Positions 1 through 12,148 of a stretch of DNA of 33,781 nucleotides are shown piece by piece. Each line of letters begins with the position of its first letter. Positions within the stretch are counted from its first letter, which is position 1. The notes under the pieces were generated by a model that saw nothing but the letters and a program-made list of their open reading frames with translations, did no database searches and had not been told where the DNA came from. The position numbers were made by a program, and so were the translations under genes. Source of the stretch: an uncultured delta proteobacterium (GTDB taxonomy: Bacteria > Myxococcota_A > Polyangia > Haliangiales > Haliangiaceae); the NCBI GenBank assembly GCA_900696455.1, contig CAADGB010000472.1, forward strand, positions 1-33,781. The letters run 5' to 3'.

Positions 1-438
1 CCGGCGCCGCCCGCGCCGCCCGCCGCGCCCCGCCCCGCGCCGCCGCCGACGCCGGCCGCGCCGGTGCTCACCCTCGACGCGCCGTCGGTCGACCTCGGCG
101 AGGTCGAGGCCGGCAAGCGGGCGACGGTCGAGATCACCTTCGTCAACACCGGCGGCACGCCGCTTTCGCTCGACAAGAAGAAGCTGCGCTCGTCGTGCAA
201 GTGCCTCACGGCGACGGTCCCGCGCGCGCCCATCGCCCCGGGCGGCCGCGGCGTGATCCGCGCGACCTTCGTGGCGCCGGCCCAGGCGGGGCCGGCCCGG
301 CACCTGCTCCACGTCCGCTACCTGGTCGCCGACAAGGAGGAGCGCCACGCCCAGGTCGAGCTCACGGGCACCGTCAAGAAGCGCCCGCGGGGCGGCTCGC
401 CGCCGCGCTTCCAGGGCCGCGGCTTCATCCTGAGCTGA
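1..438 (+). CDS. DUF1573 domain protein, 3' part
   Basis: The reading frame is open to the window edge, so the true start lies outside. About the first 21 codons are a Pro/Ala-rich linker. A compact beta-sandwich of about 105 residues follows and looks like DUF1573 (an ASPM-SPD-2-Hydin-like immunoglobulin fold). The markers are an opening LDAPSVDLGEVEAG, then ITFVNTGGTPLSL, and a conserved SSCKC pair of cysteines followed by PIAPGGRGVIRATF. Such domains occur in exported or surface proteins and have no known catalytic activity. The GTG at 64 is only the first in-frame start in the window and is unlikely to be the real one, because the coding-like Pro/Ala linker continues upstream. The gene converges on the dehydratase-like operon; hairpin-forming sequence lies between them. 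Confidence 0.75.
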   Translation, partial: PAPPAPPAAPRPAPPPTPAAPVLTLDAPSVDLGEVEAGKRATVEITFVNTGGTPLSLDKKKLRSSCKCLTATVPRAPIAPGGRGVIRATFVAPAQAGPARHLLHVRYLVADKEERHAQVELTGTVKKRPRGGSPPRFQGRGFILS

Positions 439-446
439 CGCCGGCG

Positions 447-466
447 GGCGGCGCGCCTGCGCCGCC
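447..466. terminator. GC hairpin between convergent genes
   Basis: A perfect 8-bp stem (GGCGGCGC and GCGCCGCC) with a 4-nt loop lies 9 nt after the DUF1573 stop. A second weaker inverted repeat (GGCCCCG at 474-480, CGGGGCC at 499-505) follows. Neither has a T-run, so this is at best a Rho-assisted or bidirectional terminator. In such GC-rich DNA short stems can also arise by chance. Confidence 0.35.
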
Positions 467-509
467 GAACGACGGCCCCGGGTCGCCTGACGACGACGCG
501 GGGCCGCGC

Positions 510-2360
<1,851 letters not shown>

Positions 2361-2379
2361 GTGTTCTCCCGTTCCTTAC

Positions 2380-2412
2380 CTGGGTGCGTGCTGGGTGCGT
2401 GCTGGGTGCGTG
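2380..2412. repeat. Three tandem 11-bp repeats in operon spacer
   Basis: The unit CTGGGTGCGTG occurs three times without a gap (2380-2390, 2391-2401, 2402-2412), followed by a partial CTGG. It fills half of the 64-nt spacer between the activase stop and the ribosome site of the dehydratase-like gene. It may be neutral slippage, or it may affect translation or processing of the second cistron. Confidence 0.9.
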
Positions 2413-2424
2413 CTGGCTCGACGG

Positions 2425-5994
<3,570 letters not shown>

Positions 5995-6023
5995 GCGGGG
6001 ACCTCGTCCGGGGGGAGGACTGA

Positions 6024-6061
6024 ACTGACGCGTCAGTCTAGTCGTGGACTGACGCGTCAGT
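6024..6061. promoter_or_regulatory. Twin 14-bp palindromes, probable TetR-type operators
   Basis: ACTGACGCGTCAGT is a perfect palindrome and occurs twice, at 6024-6037 and 6048-6061. The centres are 24 bp apart, and the copies lie within a longer 19-bp direct repeat. They lie 30-67 bp upstream of the activase ATG on the minus strand and at least 149 bp upstream of the plus-strand lipoprotein ATG. They therefore most likely control the activase-dehydratase operon. A TAGACT box, a possible -10, abuts or overlaps each copy on the minus strand. Size and symmetry fit TetR-family operators; the cognate regulator is not known. Confidence 0.75.
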
Positions 6062-6155
6062 CTAGTTCTAAAACCGTGCGAGATCGCGCCCTTGAAGGTC
6101 CGACCACTTCGGTCCAGGCGGGAGTGGGCGCACGCACGATCTGGACGGAATCGGG

Positions 6156-6185
6156 TTGTGCCCGGGCCCGGCCGCCGCCTACGGT
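6156..6185 (+). promoter_or_regulatory. Candidate promoter of the haem-lipoprotein/VioB-N-like operon
   Basis: TTGTGC (6156-6161), an 18-nt spacer and TACGGT (6180-6185) lie 24 nt before the ATG at 6210. The -10 box is identical to that of the strong-looking kinase promoter at 17461-17489. The -35 box is weak. An AGGGGG-like ribosome site lies between this box and the ATG. Confidence 0.45.
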
Positions 6186-6209
6186 TTCGCAGCCACGGAA
6201 GGGGGCTCC

Positions 6210-7397
6210 ATGCGCCGGGGTATTCTCCTGGCGACGGCCACAGCGCTCGTCGCCTGCAAGTCTTCGTCTACACAGGGATCTGGCCCTGGCACGGGCAGCG
6301 GCTCGGCGGTGCCACCCACCGCCGACGCGGTACCACCCACCGCGCCGGGCGGCCTGCCCGGCTTCGCCCAGCTCGCCTCGGTGGCCACGGTCCCGGCCGC
6401 GATCGCCCGGATGTCGGCGACCGACCCGGCGACCCTGGCCTGGTACCTCTTCCTGTATCTCAACTGGCCCGCCCTGCCCGGCCAGCGCGGCGCGCCGGAT
6501 CCGGCCGGGAAGCTCGGGACCACGCCGACGGTGTGGCAGACGTGGAAGGAGGTCCACGAGGTCTACCTGGGAGGCGGCGCGCGACCGCTGCCGTGGGACG
6601 ACGGCGGGCCGGTGGGGCCGCCGCTCCTGTCGCAGGGCGAGATCGACGGCACCACCCTCAGCGACGTCAACGGCAACCCGATCACCTACACGGTGGCGAT
6701 GAACCAGGGCGCGTTCGAGTACCTGGTGTCGCGTCAGCTCTACGGCTGGGGCGGCCAGGCGGCGCTGCGCCAGGCCGGCGCCGCGCCGGTGGCGTTCCCG
6801 ACGACCGCCATGGAGGTGAAGGCGTCGTGGAAGATCCTCGACCCCGTCGCCGACCAGGATCGCCTCGATCACTATCTGGTCGCGCAGGCCCGGCTCGTGC
6901 CCGACGGTGGCGGCCCCGCCACCACCGTCGCGGTGGGCCTGACCGGGCTGCACGTCACCTCCAAGGCCCTGCCGAGCTGGGTGTGGATCACGTTCGAGCA
7001 GATCGAGAACCCGACGACCACCGGCGTCCCGCTCCGGCTGCCCGTCGACGCCGCGACCGCGGCGGTCAACGCCCGCTTCCAGCAGGCGCTGGCCGGCACG
7101 CCCTTCGCCTACTACCAGGCCAACGGCGTGCAGACCGAGGCCACGGTCGGCGGCCAGCCCACGCTCCTCGCCAACACCCAGATCGAGACCCGCTTCCAGA
7201 CCTCGAGCTCGTGCCTGACCTGCCACGCCCTGGCCTCGGTGTCGACCGGCGCGCGGGCGCGCCTCGACTTCTTCACGATGCAGGCCGGCAACCTGGTCGG
7301 GCCCACCGGCGCGCCGCCGACGGCGCCGTTCGGGCCCGGCCCCGATCAGTTCACCGCGCTCGACTTCGTGTGGTCGATGCGAGAGGCCCGGCGATGA
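6210..7397 (+). CDS. Lipoprotein with a single CxxCH haem-binding motif
   Basis: This 395-aa protein has a short lipoprotein signal (RRGILLATATALVAC, lipobox LVAC, lipidated Cys16). A Ser/Gly/Pro linker follows with a duplicated AVPPTAD-type unit. A longer frame opens at 6156, but the ATG at 6210 is chosen because it gives the clean signal and has a purine-rich ribosome site. The body carries TTMEVKASWKIL and LPSWVWITFEQIEN, which recall (from memory) a poorly described bacterial family with one covalent haem site. That site is CLTCH here, Cys335/Cys338/His339, near the C-terminus. It is expected to be exported and lipid-anchored, with haem attached by the cytochrome c maturation system. Its stop overlaps the ATG of the VioB-N-like gene by 4 bp, so the two are translationally coupled. 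An electron-transfer role is inference only. Confidence 0.72.
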   Translation: MRRGILLATATALVACKSSSTQGSGPGTGSGSAVPPTADAVPPTAPGGLPGFAQLASVATVPAAIARMSATDPATLAWYLFLYLNWPALPGQRGAPDPAGKLGTTPTVWQTWKEVHEVYLGGGARPLPWDDGGPVGPPLLSQGEIDGTTLSDVNGNPITYTVAMNQGAFEYLVSRQLYGWGGQAALRQAGAAPVAFPTTAMEVKASWKILDPVADQDRLDHYLVAQARLVPDGGGPATTVAVGLTGLHVTSKALPSWVWITFEQIENPTTTGVPLRLPVDAATAAVNARFQQALAGTPFAYYQANGVQTEATVGGQPTLLANTQIETRFQTSSSCLTCHALASVSTGARARLDFFTMQAGNLVGPTGAPPTAPFGPGPDQFTALDFVWSMREARR

Positions 7398-9412
7398 GCG
7401 CCCTCGATCGACCGCGGCTCCACTTCGTCGGTCAGATGGCGGTGTCGACGCCGACGGTCAACAACAACAACTGGGACCTGGTGGTCGAGCCCGAGCAGGC
7501 GACCCTCTACCCGAAGTTCCTGGCCATGAGCGACGACCAGTTCCGCCAGGCCATGAAGGAGCTGGTGGTCCTGAACCTCGGGATCATCCACGAGGGCCTG
7601 ATGCCCACGCTCGAGGGCAACTGGAACTTCTACGGCGACAACTCGGTGGTGTGGAGCGGCGCGGTGGTGACCGGGTACGATCCGCCGGGCGGCGGCCGCG
7701 TCACCACCGGCGATCCGGTGATCGGGCAGCCGGTGACGATCGCCGGCAACGCCTGGGGCGACGACACCACGCCGGCGATCATCGTCGACCTCGATCCCAC
7801 CAGCGACTTCTCGTCGCAGATGTTCATCCCGCGCTTCGCCGTGGGTGACGGCGGCGCCTCGGCCGCGGGCGCCGACCTCGGCCCGCGCCTGATCGCGCAG
7901 TCCACCGATCAGGTCGCGATCCCGCGCACCCACGCCCGCTGGCTCGATCAGTTCCGCAACCTGGCGATGTTCCCCGACGCCACGTTCGCCGCCACCTGGC
8001 AGCTCCCGCTGCCGGCCGGCACGCTCACGTTCGCGGACGCGGGCTCGCCGGCGGTGGCGGCGCTGGCCGCCGCGGCGACGGCGCCGGGCGCGGCCGGCCT
8101 GGTGGTGCGGTTCGCCACCTACTTCTTCAACCGCTCCTACACCGACCCCCAGCTCGCGAAGCTGTTCGCGCTCGGCAAGACCGTCCGCAACGCGTCGATC
8201 GGCGTGGTGCTGGGCACGATCGCGCCCTGGCGCCAGGGCGAGTGGGGCACGGTGCCCGCCGGCCGCCGCCTCAACCCGGTGGCCCAGCTCCAGAACCCCC
8301 TGCCCGACCGCTTCGTCGGCGCCTACGAGCTGGCGCCGGCGACCGCGGCCCTCACCGCCGACGGCTCGGCGATCGTGCTCGACCTGGTGGCGGCGTTCCG
8401 CGACACCGTCCTGCCGCCGCCGCCGCCGCCCGCCGCCGCCCCCGAGCCGACCGATCTCGATCCGACCCCGCCCCCCGATCCGTCGATCATCTCCAAGGCC
8501 GATCTCGGCCCGGCGATCCTGCAGGTCGTGGACGCCGCCGGCGTCGTCCATGACCTCGGTCCGGTGCCCTACGACCAGGCGACGTACCTGGCGGGCGCCG
8601 GCCTGGTCGAGCTCCCGCTGCCGCCCGGCGTCACCGCCGCCACCGTCGCCGCCGGCACGCTCCAGCTCGTCGCGCCCGAGGCCTCGGCCCAGCCGCTCCT
8701 GCTCGAGCGGCCGCTGGTGGCCGAGAGCGACGATCGCGCCACGTACCTCACCCTCGGCCAGCGCGCGACCATCACCGTCAACGTCCGCGCCCGCGGCGTC
8801 GCGCCGGCGGAGCCGGTGGGCGTGACCGTGCTCCAGTACCGCTCGCTCGAGACCCTGTCGCCGGCGCCCGACGGCACGCACCCCATCCCGGCCAAGCTGA
8901 CCCTGCCGGTGCCGGGCCCCGACGGCAAGGTCGCGCCGGTGGTCACGGTGTCGCCCGAGGGCGGCTTCACCGCCGCCGCCGGGAACCTGGCGCTCACGCT
9001 CACCGCCGTCGCCCCCGGCATGTGCATCCTCCTGCTCACGCCCGACGGCCAGGCGCCACCGTCGGACCTGAACGGCTTCTCGCCGGCCTGGACCTGGCTC
9101 TACTTCGTCCACGTCCGGGTCCTGCCCGCCGACGCCGACCTCGACGCCATCCCCGACGACCAGGTGACGTGGGCGCTCGTCTACGAGCGCGTGCTCCGCT
9201 ACTTCTACAAGGTCTTCCCGGTGATGGACGACCACCTGCCGCTGAACGACAAGCAGGCGTGCATGCGCAGCGCGCAGATGCTCCTGCTCCTCACCGACCG
9301 CGCCACCTGGGACTCGACCCTCTACATGCCGGTCACCCGCGAGCTGTCCGACGGCAAGCGCCGCCTGCTCCACCGCTGGTGCCAGCGGGTGCTGCGCGGC
9401 GAGGAGACCTGA
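7394..9412 (+). CDS. VioB N-terminal-half-like protein, lacking the ferritin-like catalytic half
   Basis: This 672-aa protein has no signal peptide; GAGAGG lies 7 nt before the ATG. Compared from memory with violacein enzyme VioB (iminophenylpyruvate dimer synthase, ~1000 aa), several blocks match in order. The N-terminus MSALDRPRLHF resembles VioB MSILDFPRIHF. TIAPWRQGEWGTVPAGRRLNP parallels VioB GLWRRGELASYPAGRLLRP. A DLGPAILQVVDAAG block follows. Near the end, YERVLRYFYKVFPVMDD and YMPVTRELSDGKRRLL match VioB YRHVMAYYELVYPFMSD and YMPSTRELSAPKARLF. The protein stops where VioB continues into its ferritin-like haem-dependent domain. A Pro-rich stretch (~residues 340-362) divides it into two halves. 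It is coupled by ATGA overlaps to the CxxCH lipoprotein upstream and the nucleotidyltransferase downstream. The function of this VioB region is not established, so no reaction is assigned. Confidence 0.7.
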   Translation: MSALDRPRLHFVGQMAVSTPTVNNNNWDLVVEPEQATLYPKFLAMSDDQFRQAMKELVVLNLGIIHEGLMPTLEGNWNFYGDNSVVWSGAVVTGYDPPGGGRVTTGDPVIGQPVTIAGNAWGDDTTPAIIVDLDPTSDFSSQMFIPRFAVGDGGASAAGADLGPRLIAQSTDQVAIPRTHARWLDQFRNLAMFPDATFAATWQLPLPAGTLTFADAGSPAVAALAAAATAPGAAGLVVRFATYFFNRSYTDPQLAKLFALGKTVRNASIGVVLGTIAPWRQGEWGTVPAGRRLNPVAQLQNPLPDRFVGAYELAPATAALTADGSAIVLDLVAAFRDTVLPPPPPPAAAPEPTDLDPTPPPDPSIISKADLGPAILQVVDAAGVVHDLGPVPYDQATYLAGAGLVELPLPPGVTAATVAAGTLQLVAPEASAQPLLLERPLVAESDDRATYLTLGQRATITVNVRARGVAPAEPVGVTVLQYRSLETLSPAPDGTHPIPAKLTLPVPGPDGKVAPVVTVSPEGGFTAAAGNLALTLTAVAPGMCILLLTPDGQAPPSDLNGFSPAWTWLYFVHVRVLPADADLDAIPDDQVTWALVYERVLRYFYKVFPVMDDHLPLNDKQACMRSAQMLLLLTDRATWDSTLYMPVTRELSDGKRRLLHRWCQRVLRGEET

Positions 9413-10068
9413 TGACCGGGCCGGCCGCCTCCCGCTACACCGGGAGCATGGCCCTCGACCTCGTCGCCGAGCTCGAGTCCCTCGTGGACGGCTTCGACCG
9501 CGACGGCGTGGAGTACGCGCTCTGTGGAGGCCTGGCGGTCGCGGTCCATGGCCATCCTCGCGCGACCATGGACATCGAGGTGCTCGTCCGCGCCGATCAG
9601 CTCGCCGACGCCGTGCGCTCGGCGCGCGCCTGCGGGTTCGATGTCCCGGCGCGCCGGATGACGTTCGGGCTGCGCGAAGGCAAGCCGCGCGAGGTCCAGC
9701 GAGTCTCGAAGCTCGACGCCGCCACCGGGGAGCTCCTCCCGCTCGACCTGGTCGTCGCCGGACCGTCACTGACGGCGATCTGGGACGGACGAACGGAGGT
9801 GCCGTGGGGCGACCGACGCATCTGGACCGTATCGCGCGCCGGGCTCATCGCGATGAACCGCCTGGCGGCGCGTCCCCAGGACGTCGCCGACCTCGCCGCG
9901 CTCGAGGGCCGAGCCGATGACGCCGACTGCCCCCAGCGCCTCGCCGGCCGTCGACATGTCGGCAGGGGCGATCACACGTCGGCTGGAGCCGGTGCGCGCG
10001 CTCTACCGGCTGATGGTCTCGCTGCGTGGGATCGCCGCGCCGGGCGCCACCGCGCGGGGACCAGGTGA
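9412..10068 (+). CDS. Nucleotidyltransferase-fold protein (AbiEii/DUF6036-like)
   Basis: The ATG overlaps the previous stop (ATGA) and has GAGGAG 5 nt upstream, so it is preferred over the internal ATG at 9448. The protein fits the minimal nucleotidyltransferase pattern: Gly39-Gly40 (CGGLAVAVHG), then TMDIEVLV giving Asp54 and Glu56 as metal ligands. The C-terminal part has GLIAMNRLAARPQDVADLAALEG, typical of the family end. Members transfer nucleotides to RNA, proteins or small molecules; some are toxins, but no clear antitoxin is present. Residues after about 170 read like out-of-frame sequence and overlap a small frame starting at 9917. The natural end may be near 9920, with a frameshift (real or sequencing) extending it to 10068. 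Confidence 0.6.
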   Translation: MTGPAASRYTGSMALDLVAELESLVDGFDRDGVEYALCGGLAVAVHGHPRATMDIEVLVRADQLADAVRSARACGFDVPARRMTFGLREGKPREVQRVSKLDAATGELLPLDLVVAGPSLTAIWDGRTEVPWGDRRIWTVSRAGLIAMNRLAARPQDVADLAALEGRADDADCPQRLAGRRHVGRGDHTSAGAGARALPADGLAAWDRRAGRHRAGTR

Positions 10069-10132
10069 CGCGGACGCGGACCGCGCCGTCGAGGGCGCGG
10101 CTGACGGCGACCCGGGCCCCGTCGCCGGGTGA
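9917..10132 (+). CDS. Small protein overlapping the nucleotidyltransferase 3' end
   Basis: This 71-aa frame starts with ATG at 9917; an internal ATG at 9956 is possible. The central stretch SAGAITRRLEPVRALYRLMVSLR is a credible amphipathic helix pair and more protein-like than the competing frame. The C-terminal third is low-complexity Gly/Ala/Asp. The ATGA at 9917-9920 mirrors the coupling used by the three genes upstream. That would fit a partner gene if the nucleotidyltransferase once ended at the TGA. No family is recognised with confidence. Confidence 0.35.
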   Translation: MTPTAPSASPAVDMSAGAITRRLEPVRALYRLMVSLRGIAAPGATARGPGDADADRAVEGAADGDPGPVAG

Positions 10133-10137
10133 GCGCG

Positions 10138-10174
10138 CGCCCCGGCGGCTCAGGGCTGGGCGGGCGCCGGGGCG
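10138..10174. terminator. Inverted repeat at the convergent junction
   Basis: Two perfect 10-bp arms (CGCCCCGGCG at 10138-10147, CGCCGGGGCG at 10165-10174) with a 17-nt loop enclose the stop codon of the minus-strand SPFH lipoprotein. They sit just after the plus-strand operon. There is no T-run. A two-way terminator is plausible but unproven. Confidence 0.35.
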
Positions 10175-11166
10175 GGCGCGGTCGCGTCACCCGGCGCGGG
10201 CGCGGGCGGGCCGTCCCCCGGCGCGGGCGTCGGCGCGGGCGCCGCGGGCTCCTCGGTCGGCACCGTCGCCTCGCGGGCGACCGCCATGTAGCGCTCCTCC
10301 ATCTGCTTGAGCAGCGCCTCGTCGGCGGAGGTGAGGACCTTGCGCTTGCCCTCGGAGTGGACCAGGGGCATGCCGGTGCCGTCGGCGGTGTTGGGCAGGA
10401 CCAGGTACGTCTTGTTCTGGGTCGAGCCGGCCAGGGTGCGGTAGACCTGCACCGCCTTGCGCTGGACGTAGAGCGGGTCGAGGGTCTCGCTGATGATGCG
10501 CTGCTGCTTGGCGACCTTGAGCGCCTCGAGCACCCGGATCGCCGCCTCCTTACGGGTCTTGGCCAGCACGAACTCCTGGCGCTCGAACTCCTGCTGCTTG
10601 GCGATCTTGGCCTGGATGGCCTCGGTCACCGCGGTCGGGAACTCGATCGAGCCGATGTCCACCGACAGGATCTCGACCGGGGTGTCCTGGTACTTGCCGA
10701 CGAGCTGGTCGTAGATCCGCTGGCGGACCTTGTCGGTCTCGAGCTGGATGTCGATCGCGCTCACCTCCATCACCTCGCGGCGGATGACGGTGCGCAGCGG
10801 CTCCTTGACGTTGCGCTCGTACCACTGCGGCCCGCCGTACTCCTCGACCACCTTGCGCACCGAGCCGGTGCGCAGGGCGATGCGGGTCGAGACCTGGAAG
10901 GCGACCGAGAGGTTGTCGCGGGTGAGGAGCTGGAAGTCCTCCTTGTAGCTCTTGGCCCGCATGTCGACGTTGACGACGTAGAGCCGCCACGACATGCCGG
11001 TCGAGGCCGGGCCGACCAGGGTCTGCTGGTAGGACATCTTGCCCAGGACCAGCGGCGTGCGGAAGACGTAGCCCTCGTGGCCGGCCGGGGTCGACGGGTT
11101 GGTGCAGGCGGCGGCGCCGCCGGCGGGCACGACGGCGAGGAGCGCGAGGCGCGAGGTGGTGCGCAT
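10150..11166 (-). CDS. SPFH/band-7 domain lipoprotein (second of a tandem pair)
   Basis: This 338-aa protein has a lipoprotein-like signal ending AAAC (Cys21). Just after it, TNPSTPAGHEGYVF matches its upstream neighbour. An SPFH domain of about 200 residues follows (YVVNVDMRAKSYKEDF, VEILSVDIGSIEFP), with a charged helix rich in QEFERQEFVLAKTRKEAA. The tail is low-complexity Pro/Ala/Gly. SPFH proteins such as HflK/HflC, stomatins and prohibitins form membrane-bound rings that organise proteases or lipid domains. The frame continues upstream through the neighbour's gene, but the ATG at 11166 is chosen because it gives the signal peptide and leaves an 11-nt gap to the upstream stop. The lipobox lacks the usual Leu at -3, so uncleaved membrane anchoring is possible. 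Confidence 0.75.
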   Translation of the reverse strand: MRTTSRLALLAVVPAGGAAACTNPSTPAGHEGYVFRTPLVLGKMSYQQTLVGPASTGMSWRLYVVNVDMRAKSYKEDFQLLTRDNLSVAFQVSTRIALRTGSVRKVVEEYGGPQWYERNVKEPLRTVIRREVMEVSAIDIQLETDKVRQRIYDQLVGKYQDTPVEILSVDIGSIEFPTAVTEAIQAKIAKQQEFERQEFVLAKTRKEAAIRVLEALKVAKQQRIISETLDPLYVQRKAVQVYRTLAGSTQNKTYLVLPNTADGTGMPLVHSEGKRKVLTSADEALLKQMEERYMAVAREATVPTEEPAAPAPTPAPGDGPPAPAPGDATAPAPAPAQP

Positions 11167-11177
11167 GGTCCGGGTCC

Positions 11178-12047
11178 TCACTTGTCGATGTTGAGCAGGA
11201 GCGGCGCGCCGCCCTTGCCCGTGGGCTGGATGATGAAGGTGGCGTTGGGGGCGTTGGCCAGTTCCTCGATGGCGCCCAGCGCCTCGAACTGCAGGAACAT
11301 CGGGTCGAGGGTGGTGCGGATGATGCGCTGGGCGTCGGCGACACCCTCGGCCTCGGCGATGCCGATGTCGATCTCGCGCTGCGCGATCTTGAGCTCGATG
11401 TCCTTGCGCTCGTTGTCCTCGTTGGTCACGAACTTGCGGATGACCGACTCGACCACGACCGTCGGGTACGCGATGTCGCCGATGTCGACCGACAGGAACT
11501 CGATGGGGGTCTTGGCGTAGCGATCCTGCATCGACGCCAGCACGGTGTCGGCGATCTCGCCGGACCGCGCCTTGACGCTGAACGCGTCGAGCGACTGGAC
11601 CTTGGCCCGGACCTCGGAGCGGAACTGCTCGCCGACGTTGGCGGCGTACCAGTTGGCGCCGCCGAACCTCTCGACCACGTCCTTGACCCCGCCGGCGCGC
11701 AGGCCGATGCGGGCGTGGGCGCGGAAGGTGAGCGGCAGGCGCTCGGCGGTGATGATGCTCATCTCCTCGCTGAACGTGCGCGGGCGCATGTCGATGTTGA
11801 CCACCTCCTGCCGCCACACCAGGCCGGTCGAGGTCGGCCCGCGCTGGATGCCGACGAACTCGCCGGCGCCGAGCAGCGGGTTGGACCGCAGGTAGCCCTC
11901 GTGGCCCGGCGGGGTGTGCCGGTTGACGCAGCCGACCCGGGCCAGCCCGACGCCGATGACGATGAGGGCGCTGAGCGCCACCCCGACCAGCCGCACCGCG
12001 GCCGGAGGGCCGCCGCGCAGCACGTGGATGCGACCGTTTTCCGCCAT
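11178..12047 (-). CDS. SPFH/band-7 domain membrane protein (first of a tandem pair)
   Basis: This 289-aa protein has one N-terminal membrane helix (VRLVGVALSALIVIGVGLA, residues 18-36). Cys40 is followed by VNRHTPPGHEGYL, aligned with the same segment in the downstream paralogue. The SPFH core includes VVNIDMRPRTFSEEM and IEFLSVDIGDIAYP, then a charged helix (NEDNERKDIELKIAQREID). Cys40 is preceded by RVG, a poor lipobox, so a transmembrane anchor is more likely than lipidation. The pair parallels HflK/HflC, which assemble as alternating subunits; a mixed ring with the downstream protein is inferred. No associated FtsH-like protease is in the window. AAGGG lies about 9 nt before the ATG. Confidence 0.8.
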   Translation of the reverse strand: MAENGRIHVLRGGPPAAVRLVGVALSALIVIGVGLARVGCVNRHTPPGHEGYLRSNPLLGAGEFVGIQRGPTSTGLVWRQEVVNIDMRPRTFSEEMSIITAERLPLTFRAHARIGLRAGGVKDVVERFGGANWYAANVGEQFRSEVRAKVQSLDAFSVKARSGEIADTVLASMQDRYAKTPIEFLSVDIGDIAYPTVVVESVIRKFVTNEDNERKDIELKIAQREIDIGIAEAEGVADAQRIIRTTLDPMFLQFEALGAIEELANAPNATFIIQPTGKGGAPLLLNIDK

Positions 12048-12134
12048 GGCCCCGACCCTTGCACAACCCGGCCCGAAACCAAGGCGCCCACGGCCGGTTT
12101 CGGTCCGGAACCGACCGCGCGCGCCGCGAGGTGC

Positions 12135-12140
12135 TAGCGT
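12135..12140 (+). promoter_or_regulatory. Candidate -10 box (TAGCGT) of the DoxX-like gene
   Basis: TAGCGT ends 8 nt before the ATG at 12149, and there is no Shine-Dalgarno sequence in between. This spacing suggests a leaderless or nearly leaderless transcript. The matching -35 region (CCGACC at 12111-12116) is weak. Confidence 0.35.
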
Positions 12141-12148
12141 GGGCCGCG

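Noticed and set aside
6024-6061. Twin palindromes as a terminator or attachment site
   Set aside because: No T-run, no integrase or insertion-element genes nearby, and the position overlaps the expected promoter; an operator fits better.
6306-6343. Short direct repeat in the lipoprotein linker as a mobile or regulatory element
   Set aside because: It is a 21-bp in-frame duplication coding for AVPPTAD-type linker sequence, explained by linker slippage.
9412-10132. Type II/IV toxin-antitoxin system
   Set aside because: The nucleotidyltransferase fold allows it, but no recognisable antitoxin is adjacent and the small overlapping frame has no known family.
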